From the NCBI RefSeq assembly GCF_015244705.1, contig NZ_JABCQF010000002.1:248001-312000 (forward strand): 64,000 bases of DNA, written 5' to 3'. Below, one piece after another: positions 16,323 to 24,196 of the stretch. The translations under genes and the position numbers were made by a program. The notes under the pieces were generated by a model. That model did no database searches, was not told the DNA's origin, and was given only the letters and a program-made list of their open reading frames with translations. The first letter of the stretch is position 1, and every line of letters starts with the position of its first letter. This stretch comes from Gluconobacter potus (GTDB lineage: Bacteria; Pseudomonadota; Alphaproteobacteria; Acetobacterales; Acetobacteraceae).

Positions 16323-17929
16323 TGATCCGCATCACCGAACTGCGCCTGCCACTGGATCATCCGGAGGAGGCGCTGCGTGAGGCCGTGCTCGCGCGTCTGA
16401 ACATTGCGCCGGCAGACCTGAAGTCCCTGCATGTCGCGCGTCGTGGATATGATGCCCGCAAGCGTGGTCATATCGTGCTGGTCTATAATGTGGACTGCGA
16501 TGTGGCCGACGAAGCTGCCGTGCTGGCTGCGCATGAGAGCGACCAGCATGTGCGGCCGACGCCGGATACGACCTATCATCTGCCGGAAGCGACGCTGCCT
16601 GAAGGTATGCCGCGTCCCGTCGTGATCGGCGCGGGACCGTGCGGGATCATGGCGGCCCTCACACTGGCGCAGGCCGGTCTGAAGCCCATCATCATCGAGC
16701 GCGGCAAGGATGTGAAGGCGCGGACGGTCGATACATTCGCCCTGTGGCGCAAATCCGTCCTGACGCCTGAAAGCAACGTGCAGTTCGGCGAAGGCGGTGC
16801 AGGGACGTTCTCGGACGGCAAGCTCTATTCCGGCGTTTCGGACCCGCGGCATCTGGGACGGCATGTTCTGGAAGAATTCGTGCGGGCGGGGGCTCCGGAA
16901 GAAATCCTGACCATTTCCAAACCGCATATCGGCACGTTCCGTCTGGTCACGATGGTCATGTTCATCCGTGCCGAGATCGAGCGGCTGGGCGGCGAGTACC
17001 GTTTCGAGACCCGCGTCGAAGGGTTCGAAATGGACGGCGAGGGCACAGAGCGTCGTCTGCGTGGCCTGCGTCTGTCTAATGGCGAAACGCTGCAGGCGGA
17101 ACGGGTCATTCTGGCTGTCGGACATTCGGCGCGCGATACGTTCGAGATGCTGCGTGACGCTCAGGTGGAAATGGATGCCAAGCCGTTCTCCATCGGTGTG
17201 CGGATCGAGCATCCGCAGTCGGTGATCGACGTGGCCCGGTTCGGGGCGAGCGCCGGGCATGAAATGCTGGGGGCGGCGGATTACAAACTCGTCCATCATG
17301 CGTCGAATGGCCGTGCGGTCTATTCGTTCTGCATGTGCCCCGGCGGACAGGTCGTGGCGGCGACGTCCGAAGAAGGGCAGGTCGTCACCAACGGCATGAG
17401 CCAGTATTCGCGGGCCGAGCGTAATGCCAATAGCGGCATTGTCGTTGAAGTGAAGCCGGAGGTGGATTTTCCGGACGATGTTCTGGGCGGCGTAGCGTTT
17501 CAGCGGAAATGGGAAAAAGCGGCGTTCGTCGCGGGTGGCAGCAACTACAACGCGCCGGCCCAGAGGGTCGGAGATTTTCTGGCAGGCCGTCCGTCCACAT
17601 CACTTGGGGCTGTTGTGCCGTCATACCAGCCGGGTGTGACGCCGACGGATCTGACGCAGTGTCTGCCGGCTTTCGTGACGGATGCCATCCGCGAGGCCCT
17701 GCCGCAGTTCGAGCGCAAGCTGCGCGGATTTTCGATGGAAGATGCGGTCATGACCGGCGTGGAAACGCGGACGTCCTCTCCGATCCGCCTGCGTCGTGAC
17801 CGTGAGGGGCAGAGCCCGACATTGCGGGGTCTGTTTCCGGCTGGCGAGGGCGCAGGATATGCGGGTGGGATCCTGTCCGCCGGGATTGATGGCATCCGCG
17901 CGGCGGAATGGCTGGCGGCCTCTCTTTAA
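16322..17929 (+). CDS. COG2509-type FAD-dependent dehydrogenase
   Basis: 535 residues. A small N-terminal domain of about 95 residues precedes the FAD-binding fold, which opens with VVIGAGPCGIMAALTLAQAG and an ERG Glu that binds the ribose. NVQFGEGGAGTFSDGKLYSG and PHIGTFRLVTMV are typical of the COG2509 group of uncharacterised flavoproteins. A CMCPGG motif sits near residue 340. The C-terminus holds a second FAD contact, GLFPAGEGAGYAGGI. Substrate unknown. One-base overlap with the UPF0114 gene makes them a coupled pair. The stop TAA lies in the loop of a hairpin shared with the convergent MFS gene. Confidence 0.9.
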   Translation: MIRITELRLPLDHPEEALREAVLARLNIAPADLKSLHVARRGYDARKRGHIVLVYNVDCDVADEAAVLAAHESDQHVRPTPDTTYHLPEATLPEGMPRPVVIGAGPCGIMAALTLAQAGLKPIIIERGKDVKARTVDTFALWRKSVLTPESNVQFGEGGAGTFSDGKLYSGVSDPRHLGRHVLEEFVRAGAPEEILTISKPHIGTFRLVTMVMFIRAEIERLGGEYRFETRVEGFEMDGEGTERRLRGLRLSNGETLQAERVILAVGHSARDTFEMLRDAQVEMDAKPFSIGVRIEHPQSVIDVARFGASAGHEMLGAADYKLVHHASNGRAVYSFCMCPGGQVVAATSEEGQVVTNGMSQYSRAERNANSGIVVEVKPEVDFPDDVLGGVAFQRKWEKAAFVAGGSNYNAPAQRVGDFLAGRPSTSLGAVVPSYQPGVTPTDLTQCLPAFVTDAIREALPQFERKLRGFSMEDAVMTGVETRTSSPIRLRRDREGQSPTLRGLFPAGEGAGYAGGILSAGIDGIRAAEWLAASL

Positions 17930-17936
17930 GAGGCCG
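17916..17936. terminator. 7-bp hairpin with stop codon in the loop
   Basis: Perfect arms 17916-17922 and 17930-17936 with a seven-base loop that contains the TAA of the flavoprotein gene. The same hairpin covers the end of the convergent MFS gene (stop at 17926). No T run. Confidence 0.4.
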
Positions 17937-19209
17937 TCTCGTCGCCTTCCATGTGTTCGCCCGGAAGTTCTTTCGGGCGGATGAGGGCGATGGCGCCGGT
18001 CACGAGGCTGGTGCCTAGTACGAAGATTTCCGCTGACAGTGGCAGGGTCAGGGCCGTCGGGCCGAACATGGGCACGAATTTTTGTGCCATGCCCTGTCCG
18101 ATGGAGCCGAGCGCATAGCCCAGCCCCATGCCGAAGCTGCGGGTGTCGGATGGAAAGCGCTGCGCCAGATAATGCGGAACAAGGGCGAAGATACCCGAAG
18201 CGGCCCCACCCATGACGAAGGCGGCAATCAGCAGCATGTTCCAGGTTGGGGCACTCAGGAACGGCCAGATCGTCAGCATTACGACAACCAGCGCACTGAG
18301 CATGACGCGGACTTCCCCGAACCGCTCAGCCAGCCAGCCGCAGAAAACCTTTCCGCCGAACGATCCGATGCAGTAGAGCGTGACCGGCCAGAAGACCGCC
18401 TGCTGCGTCAGGTGATGACTGCCACGCAGAATCGTCGGGTAATAGGTGTAGATCGCGGCTTTCTGGAATTCCAGAAAGCTCATGAAAGCGATGGCCTGAA
18501 AAGCCGCGCCCGTCAGGCGGAATTTCGGACGCAGTTGCGGTGGCGCATGTTCCTTTCGCCCCCGTGCCAGTCGTGCTTCGCGGTTGCGGAGCCAGACGGG
18601 GCTTTCGGGTACGCCGATCCGGATGAACAGCGCCAGCGCGGCGGGGGCCAGACCGATGAAGAACAGAACGCGCCAGCCGTAATGCGGCAGGATCAGAGCC
18701 TGCACGCCGGCCGCGACGAAATAGCCGACTTCATATCCGGACATCATGAGGGCGGAGGCCATGGGGCGGGTCCAGGCGGGAACGCTTTCCATCAGAAGCG
18801 CGGCCGAGGCGGTCCATTCGCCGCCAAAGCCGATTCCGAACATGAACTGCACAGCCATAAGCACATAAAAGTGATGGGAGAGGCCAGTCAGTGCGGAAAA
18901 GACCGCAAACCAGATCACGCCGAGCATGAAGGCCGGCTTGCGACCGTAGCGGTCGGCCAGCCAGCCCCAGCCGGTATTCCCGACAGCACGTCCGATGGAC
19001 TGCCCCATCAGAACGGCCCCCAGATCGGCGATCGTGCATCCGAAATCATGGGCGATGTCCGGCAGCGTGAACATGAGCGTCGTCTGGTCGAAAGCGTCCA
19101 GGAACCAGCCCAGAAAAGACGCAAAAGTGACCTGCCAGTAGGGCAGGAGGGCCCTCAGGGAGCCTTGGGAAGAAGATGTTACGGCGGAGCGGGTGGTGGC
19201 ATCCGTCAT
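17926..19209 (-). CDS. MFS transporter, metabolite:H+ symporter type
   Basis: 427 residues with twelve predicted membrane segments. Motif A appears between segments 2 and 3 as GWLADRYGRKPAF. FMFGIGFGGEWTASAALLMES in segments 4-5 places it with the aromatic-acid/sialate-type symporters of the MFS. The substrate is probably an organic acid or aromatic compound but cannot be named. The ATG at 19209 has AGGA ten bases upstream. An in-frame ATG at 19233 and a longer frame to 19410 have no ribosome site. It overlaps the convergent flavoprotein gene by four bases at the 3' end. Confidence 0.9.
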   Translation of the reverse strand: MTDATTRSAVTSSSQGSLRALLPYWQVTFASFLGWFLDAFDQTTLMFTLPDIAHDFGCTIADLGAVLMGQSIGRAVGNTGWGWLADRYGRKPAFMLGVIWFAVFSALTGLSHHFYVLMAVQFMFGIGFGGEWTASAALLMESVPAWTRPMASALMMSGYEVGYFVAAGVQALILPHYGWRVLFFIGLAPAALALFIRIGVPESPVWLRNREARLARGRKEHAPPQLRPKFRLTGAAFQAIAFMSFLEFQKAAIYTYYPTILRGSHHLTQQAVFWPVTLYCIGSFGGKVFCGWLAERFGEVRVMLSALVVVMLTIWPFLSAPTWNMLLIAAFVMGGAASGIFALVPHYLAQRFPSDTRSFGMGLGYALGSIGQGMAQKFVPMFGPTALTLPLSAEIFVLGTSLVTGAIALIRPKELPGEHMEGDETAS

Positions 19210-19471
19210 GCAGAATGGGTCCTGTTCCGGCATCGGAGAGAAGCCGTGCCGAAGGGGTGTCACAGGCCCGGAAGAACATCCGGGCGGGAAACCGTAACAG
19301 CTTTGTCCGGATTGATCGAACGAAGAGTTCGGGCCGCCAGAAAATGGATAGGCCGGGCGGGTATGAGAGCGCGACGTGTGTCCGGATCGCGCCATAAAAA
19401 CCCATCCCATTAAGGAAAAATTAGGCTGTTGAGCCGCATTGTCCCCGACATGAAGAACGGAGGTGTCCGCA

Positions 19472-20473
19472 TTGGATGATCTAGGACAGGGAGCGACTTC
19501 GGTGCCGGCCGCCCCTCAGGACCTGCATGCCGGCCGGACAGTCATGACAGAAGGACTGTCCGAACTGCCGAAAGGCAAGACCGGCCACGCCTTACCCATG
19601 ACTGCGTCCAGCGCAGGGATGTTCGCAACGACGTTAAGGAGCCGGAGAGCACGCCAGAAAAGTGCGCTGCCCCCTCTGCGATGGCTGCCGCGCTTTGTGG
19701 TGGGACGCAGTGGAGCAGACAAGGTGATCGGGGCGCAGGTGGACATGAGCCAGCTCTGGCTCTCGGTTCCGCGCCGGACCCTGCGCAAGAGCCGACGCAA
19801 GAGCCTGGGCCAGCAGCAGCGGGAATTTGATTCTGATCTGCTGGGGAATGCCTGTGCACAGGCTGCGACATGGCCGGAGGGCATGCGGCTGATGGTTTCG
19901 CTGGAAGACGATCAGGCACCGGATGGAGATTTCAACAACCGCCTGAATACCGTTCTTCAGGACAGCGGTTTTCCGGTCAGCCGACTTGATCTCGTGTTTC
20001 AGGAAAGTGGTCTGGCGCAGGACGACAAGGAAACCTGTTACACACTGTCAGCGCTGCGCGATCAGGGATGCCAGATTTTTCTGGGCGGGTTTGGCAGTGC
20101 GCCTTCCAGTCTGAGTCTTCTGCGGGAACGTGCGATGGGAGGATTGCTGGACGGGGTCCAGTTCGACGCCTCCATGCTCGCACCTTCCGGCATGACCTGG
20201 CGTCAGTCCGGCGATGCTCCGCTGCTGGATGAATCCGCCACGGTCTTTTACCGCGCGGCTCTGGAGACCGTGAAGGCACTGGGTCTGAAGGTCCGTAGTA
20301 TCGGCGTGGATCTTCCGGATCTTCTGGCTTTCGTACAGAAAGTCGGATGTGTCGAAGCATCCGGAACGGTGCTGGCTGCACCGGAAACGACGGCACAGAT
20401 CAGCGAGCGGTTCGAGGAAACGGCGGGGCGTCCGCGCCGTCGTCGCATGGCAAGAACGGCGGAAGGTCTCTGA
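19472..20473 (+). CDS. Degenerate EAL-domain protein, predicted catalytically dead
   Basis: 333 residues. The first 75 are basic and low-complexity. From about residue 75 on it follows an EAL domain with the active site lost. The EAL tripeptide region reads GAQVDMSQLWLS, the TES Glu is kept (QESGLAQDD), DDFGTGYSSL has become GGFGSAPSSL, and KIDRSF has become VQFDASM. The terminal EGVET/QGY region reads IGVDLPDLLAF and ASGTVLAAP. Metal ligands are missing, so it should not hydrolyse c-di-GMP but may bind it or a partner. The start is TTG 19472, chosen because a perfect GGAGG sits eight bases upstream. The GTG at 19463 overlaps that box. A 9-codon ORF (19450-19479) runs over the start. The stop lies in a 15-bp hairpin loop. 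Confidence 0.75.
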   Translation: MDDLGQGATSVPAAPQDLHAGRTVMTEGLSELPKGKTGHALPMTASSAGMFATTLRSRRARQKSALPPLRWLPRFVVGRSGADKVIGAQVDMSQLWLSVPRRTLRKSRRKSLGQQQREFDSDLLGNACAQAATWPEGMRLMVSLEDDQAPDGDFNNRLNTVLQDSGFPVSRLDLVFQESGLAQDDKETCYTLSALRDQGCQIFLGGFGSAPSSLSLLRERAMGGLLDGVQFDASMLAPSGMTWRQSGDAPLLDESATVFYRAALETVKALGLKVRSIGVDLPDLLAFVQKVGCVEASGTVLAAPETTAQISERFEETAGRPRRRRMARTAEGL

Positions 20474-20489
20474 AGAGACCTTCCGCCGT
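20456..20489. terminator. Perfect 15-bp hairpin with stop codon in the loop
   Basis: Arms 20456-20470 and 20475-20489 are exactly complementary, joined by the tetraloop TGAA, which contains the stop of the degenerate EAL gene. It also lies 48 bases past the end of the convergent gene at 20538. No T run follows on either strand. Confidence 0.55.
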
Positions 20490-20537
20490 ATTGGCCGGAA
20501 AGGAACAGGACCGCCTGTCAGAACGGGAGAGGATCGT

Positions 20538-20936
20538 TCAGTTGATCCTGCACTGGTAACTGAAGAGGCGTTCCGGATTTTCCCGAAGCATGGTGGCCAG
20601 CATCGGCAGCACTTCGGTCAGTGCCGTCTCAACGGCTTCAGGCGACTGGCCGGTCTGGTCACAGATAGAGTTCAGCCGCTTTTCCCCCATGAGGTCCTCG
20701 ACCTGTTCGGGAGAGAGAGGCGTTGAGGGAGGAAGCCGGATTTCGCTGATGGTGGTGGCGAACTGGCAGTCCTCCTTCATCATCTTGATGGTGACTTCCG
20801 TCAGGCCGGAACGATCCGTGCTTGCGCCGCTCAGCCAGTCACCGAAACGGGTGAACACGGATGTTGCGGCCTGGGCATCGGTCTGGCCTTTGCCGAATAC
20901 CGGAGACTTGGTTGTGAATGTATTCTGAACGGTCAT
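20538..20936 (-). CDS. YidB-like (DUF937-type) small protein
   Basis: 132 residues, soluble, start ATG 20936 behind GAAGGAG. The C-terminal segment SICDQTGQSPEAVETALTEVLPMLATML resembles the YidB/DUF937 pattern, where a helix with a Gly-x-Ser-x-x-x-Val turn is followed by LPxLL. The rest has no clear match. Function unknown. It lies between the pirin gene and the degenerate EAL gene and has an inverted-repeat-rich leader (20937-21099), so it may have its own regulated promoter. Confidence 0.6.
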   Translation of the reverse strand: MTVQNTFTTKSPVFGKGQTDAQAATSVFTRFGDWLSGASTDRSGLTEVTIKMMKEDCQFATTISEIRLPPSTPLSPEQVEDLMGEKRLNSICDQTGQSPEAVETALTEVLPMLATMLRENPERLFSYQCRIN

Positions 20937-21031
20937 TGTCAGGCTCCTTCATCTCAGGAGAAAACGGGCCTTTGCCGGGCTGGTGGCCCTGCGATCACAA
21001 CGCCCTTCAGGACTGAAGGCTGCGCGACCGG

Positions 21032-21078
21032 GACAACACCTTTCTGTGTGATCTGTCACAGAATATCCAGGTGTTGTC
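21032..21078 (-). promoter_or_regulatory. Compound inverted repeat with a TGTGA-N4-TCACA core
   Basis: Outer arms of 10 bases (21032-21041 and 21069-21078) and inner arms of 7 bases (21042-21048 and 21057-21063) are all perfect, with a five-base bulge on the right. The centre reads TGTGA-tctg-TCACA (21047-21060), like a CRP/FNR-type half-site pair but with four rather than six spacer bases. A second dyad of 7-base arms is at 21004-21019. It could be an operator for the gene starting at 20936 or a terminator for pirin. Confidence 0.45.
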
Positions 21079-21099
21079 ACAATCCGCCGCCTGGCCGTT

Positions 21100-21804
21100 T
21101 CAGCGGAGCGCGGCGCTTTCCACGAGAACAATTTCCGCGTCTTCCAGCGCAGTGATCGTGAAGCGCTCCACGTCATGAATTGCTGCGCCATCCCGGTATC
21201 CGACGGTCCGGCCATCGATTTCCACGCTGCCGGTGGCGGGGACGAAATAGGAAAACATGCTGCGATCCGTCTCGTAAGTCAGCGTCTCTCCAGCTTTCAG
21301 CGTCGCTCCGAGAACCCGGCCGCGGGTGCGGATCGGCAATGCCTTGTCTTCCGGAAAGCCGGATGCGAGGGGAACGAAGCGCCCGTTGCGCTCATGCCGG
21401 GGAAAAGGACGTGTGCCCCAGGACGGCGTACCGCCTGTTTCATCCGGGATCAGCCAGATCTGGAACAGCGTCGTGGCTTCGTCATCCCGGTTGAATTCGG
21501 AATGGATGATGCCGCTTCCCGCCGACATGACCTGTACATCGCCTGCTTCGGTGCGGCCGCGATTGCCAAGACTGTCCTCATGCGTGATGGCGCCGGTGCG
21601 GACATAGGTGATGATTTCCATGTCGCGATGGGGATGCGCGCCAAAGCCGTTATGGGGTGCGATGCGGTCGTCGTTCCACACGCGCAGGCGTCCCCAGTGC
21701 ATGCGGTTGCGGTCGTGATAGTCCGAGAAGGAAAAATGATAATGGGCGTCGAGCCAGCCATGGTTGGCGTGACCGAGGGTTTTGAAAGGTCTGATGTCCA
21801 GCAT
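21100..21804 (-). CDS. Pirin family protein
   Basis: 234 residues, bicupin. The N-terminal cupin carries the metal ligands in HPHRDMEIITYV and, further on, HSEFN (His/Glu). This is the YhaK/YhhW-like group, some of which cleave quercetin as Fe/Ni dioxygenases and others of which act as redox-sensing partners. A start at 21804 has AGGAG upstream. The longer frame to 22077 runs across the divergent LysR gene and is not credible. Divergence from the LysR gene suggests that regulator controls it, the classic LysR-target layout. Confidence 0.92.
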   Translation of the reverse strand: MLDIRPFKTLGHANHGWLDAHYHFSFSDYHDRNRMHWGRLRVWNDDRIAPHNGFGAHPHRDMEIITYVRTGAITHEDSLGNRGRTEAGDVQVMSAGSGIIHSEFNRDDEATTLFQIWLIPDETGGTPSWGTRPFPRHERNGRFVPLASGFPEDKALPIRTRGRVLGATLKAGETLTYETDRSMFSYFVPATGSVEIDGRTVGYRDGAAIHDVERFTITALEDAEIVLVESAALR

Positions 21805-21877
21805 GGGATCATGCTCCTGAATTGATGTTCTGTCGTAGATAATGGGGTATGGACAGGATGAAGAAAATGGAAAGGAT

Positions 21878-21894
21878 GGAAATGTGAAATTTCC
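21878..21894. promoter_or_regulatory. GGAAAT-N5-ATTTCC dyad in the pirin/lysR divergent promoter
   Basis: A perfect six-base inverted repeat with a five-base centre lies ten bases before the LysR start. Its position between divergent pirin and LysR genes makes it a candidate binding site for the LysR protein itself. No promoter could be set with confidence. Confidence 0.35.
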
Positions 21895-21903
21895 GAAAAT
21901 GGC

Positions 21904-22863
21904 ATGACTGGTCTGCCCGACCTGGAAGGCTGGGCTGTTTTCGCGCGGGTTGCGGAAAGCGGGTCCTTTGCTGCTGCCGCGCGCTCCCTGGGGCTGTCGG
22001 CTCCCACGGTATCCAAGATCATGGGGCGGCTGGAGCATCGGCTTGGAGCAACTTTGTTCCAGCGCAGTGCGCGCCATCTTTCCCTGACGGCCGAGGGTGC
22101 GGAGTGTCTGGATCGGGCGCGCCGCATCCTGTCGGAAGGCGAGGGGCTGGAAACCGAGTTGCGTGAAGGAACGGCGACGCCACGCGGCATGATCCGGCTG
22201 GCGGCACCGATGACTTTCGGCCGCGAGGTGCTCGGCCCGGCATTACCCGGATTTCTGGAACAGTATCCGGACATCACGCTGGAGATGGATCTGGATGACG
22301 GGGTCGTGGATCTGCTCGGCGGCAGGTTTGAAGCGGCAGTTCGGATCACGTCCGGCCTGCTGCGCCCGGCTGTGTCGGGACAGGCGTTCCTGCTGTGCCG
22401 GTCCGTGACGCGGCTTGTGTGTTCGGAGCAGTTTCGTGCGCGATTGGGGGAGGTGGGAAATCCCGAGGATCTGGCGGGGCAGCCCGGGCTTCTTTACACC
22501 AATGCGGCCGTTCCGGATTTTCTGCGCCTCAGGCACGTTGAGGGCCGCCAGGCGTCTGTCCGGCTGAAGGGGCGGGTGAGTGCCAATAGCGGAGACATGC
22601 TCCTGCCGGCCATTCGGGCCGGACTGGGGATCGCGCTTCTGCCCGATTTCATGCTGAGGCCGGATCTGGAAAGCGGCCGGATTGTGGAAGTGCTGCCCGG
22701 CTGGACAGGAGCCGAACTGTCCGTCTGGTTCATCGTCACGGGCTGCGGGGCCACGCGGACGCAGATGTCGGCAAGGCTACGGGTTCTGCTGGCTTATCTG
22801 GAGAGAGTGCTTGGCGAGATCGTGTCACAGGATTACAGTGCCGGGCAGGAGAAAACGCGATGA
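21904..22863 (+). CDS. LysR-family transcriptional regulator
   Basis: 319 residues. Winged helix-turn-helix at the N-terminus ([36 protein letters not shown], given here as a span over about residues 13-50), then the periplasmic-binding-like effector domain (about 90-300). The subgroup resembles those whose effector domain begins GMIRLAAP. Effector unknown. The gene diverges from pirin and its last codons overlap hemA by four bases, so its expression is coupled to heme synthesis. The ribosome site before ATG 21904 is weak. Confidence 0.92.
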   Translation: MTGLPDLEGWAVFARVAESGSFAAAARSLGLSAPTVSKIMGRLEHRLGATLFQRSARHLSLTAEGAECLDRARRILSEGEGLETELREGTATPRGMIRLAAPMTFGREVLGPALPGFLEQYPDITLEMDLDDGVVDLLGGRFEAAVRITSGLLRPAVSGQAFLLCRSVTRLVCSEQFRARLGEVGNPEDLAGQPGLLYTNAAVPDFLRLRHVEGRQASVRLKGRVSANSGDMLLPAIRAGLGIALLPDFMLRPDLESGRIVEVLPGWTGAELSVWFIVTGCGATRTQMSARLRVLLAYLERVLGEIVSQDYSAGQEKTR

Positions 22864-24077
22864 ACTATGATGCGATGTTTCAGTCCGCCCTTGACGGTCT
22901 GCATGCGGATGGCAGCTACCGTTACTTTGCGGATCTGGAACGCCGGGCTGGTAACTTCCCCAAGGCTTTCCATCATGGCCTGGGCCGTGATGTCACGGTC
23001 TGGTGCTCCAACGACTATCTCGGCATGGGACAGCACCCTGAAGTCCTGACGGCCATGCACACAGCGCTGGACGAAACAGGCGCCGGAGCAGGCGGAACCC
23101 GCAATATTTCCGGCACCAACCACTATCATGTGGAGCTGGAAAAAGAGCTCGCCTCCCTGCACGGCAAGGAAAGCGCGCTGCTTTTCAACTCCGGTTACCT
23201 GTCGAACTGGGTGACGCTCGGGACCATCGCGGGACGTCTGCGCAACTGCGTGGTTCTGTCCGATGAGCTCAATCATGCGTCCATGATCGAGGGCATCCGT
23301 CATTCCCGCGCCGAAAAGCAGATCTTCCGTCATAATGACATTGAGGATCTGGAACGTCGTCTGAAGGAACTCCCGGCGGATGTTCCGAAGATCATCGCTT
23401 TCGAGTCGGTCTATTCGATGGATGGCGATATCGCCCCGATCGAAGCCTTCTGTGATCTGGCCGACAAATACGGCGCCATGACCTATCTCGACGAGGTCCA
23501 TGCCGTCGGCATGTATGGCGATCATGGTGCCGGCGTGGCTGAAAAGCTGGGTCTGTCCCATCGCCTGACGGTTATCGAGGGCACGCTTGGCAAGGGCTAT
23601 GGCGTTGTGGGCGGCTATATCGCTGCATCCGCCGCGCTGTGCGACTTCGTCCGTTCCTTCGGGTCCGGGTTCATTTTCTCCACGGCTCTTCCGCCGATGA
23701 TTGCGGCTGGCGCTCTGGCCAGTGTGCGTTACCTGCGCAGCAGCAGTGCGGAGCGTGAAGGTCAGCAGCGTGCGGTCGCCTATCTGCGTCAGGCTCTGGA
23801 CAAGGCCGGCATCCCGCATGTCATGAACCCGAGCCATATCGTTCCCGTCATGGTGGGCGAGGCCGAACTGTGCCGCAGCCTGTCGGACGAGCTGCTGAAC
23901 CGTTTTGGCAACTACATCCAGCCGATCAACTTCCCGACCGTCCCGCGTGGCACGGAACGTCTGCGCATCACGCCGACGCCGCTGCATACGAACGAGATGA
24001 TCGACGAACTGGTCGAGGCTTTGGCAACGTTGTGGCAGGAGCGTCAACTCAGGACTTCCAAGTCCGCCGCAGCCTGA
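22860..24077 (+). CDS. hemA: 5-aminolevulinate synthase
   Basis: 405 residues, the usual length of alphaproteobacterial ALAS. It condenses glycine and succinyl-CoA to 5-aminolevulinate, the first step of heme synthesis by the C4 route, using PLP. Key sites: NDYLGMG and [12 protein letters not shown] near the N-terminus, [10 protein letters not shown] with the cofactor Asp, and the PLP Lys at about 245 in GTLGKGYG. The ATG at 22860 overlaps the LysR stop (ATGA), so it is co-transcribed with that regulator. A strong terminator follows. Heme made here supplies the cytochrome c system encoded at 35-41 kb. Confidence 0.97.
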   Translation: MNYDAMFQSALDGLHADGSYRYFADLERRAGNFPKAFHHGLGRDVTVWCSNDYLGMGQHPEVLTAMHTALDETGAGAGGTRNISGTNHYHVELEKELASLHGKESALLFNSGYLSNWVTLGTIAGRLRNCVVLSDELNHASMIEGIRHSRAEKQIFRHNDIEDLERRLKELPADVPKIIAFESVYSMDGDIAPIEAFCDLADKYGAMTYLDEVHAVGMYGDHGAGVAEKLGLSHRLTVIEGTLGKGYGVVGGYIAASAALCDFVRSFGSGFIFSTALPPMIAAGALASVRYLRSSSAEREGQQRAVAYLRQALDKAGIPHVMNPSHIVPVMVGEAELCRSLSDELLNRFGNYIQPINFPTVPRGTERLRITPTPLHTNEMIDELVEALATLWQERQLRTSKSAAA

Positions 24078-24140
24078 AACGGAACGGGGGCGTCCGCACG
24101 CGAACGTCTCTCCGTTTATTTCCGGAAGTGCCATGAAAAA

Positions 24141-24171
24141 AGGCAGACCCTTTTCAGGGCCTGCCTTTTTT
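24141..24171. terminator. Bidirectional terminator between hemA and the Hint gene
   Basis: Ten-base arms (24141-24150 and 24157-24166) with one mismatch and a six-base loop, flanked by an A run on the left (24136-24141) and a T run on the right (24166-24171). It can end hemA on plus and the convergent Hint gene on minus. Confidence 0.85.
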
Positions 24172-24196
24172 GTTTCAGGTCGTCCGAAGACGCGGA

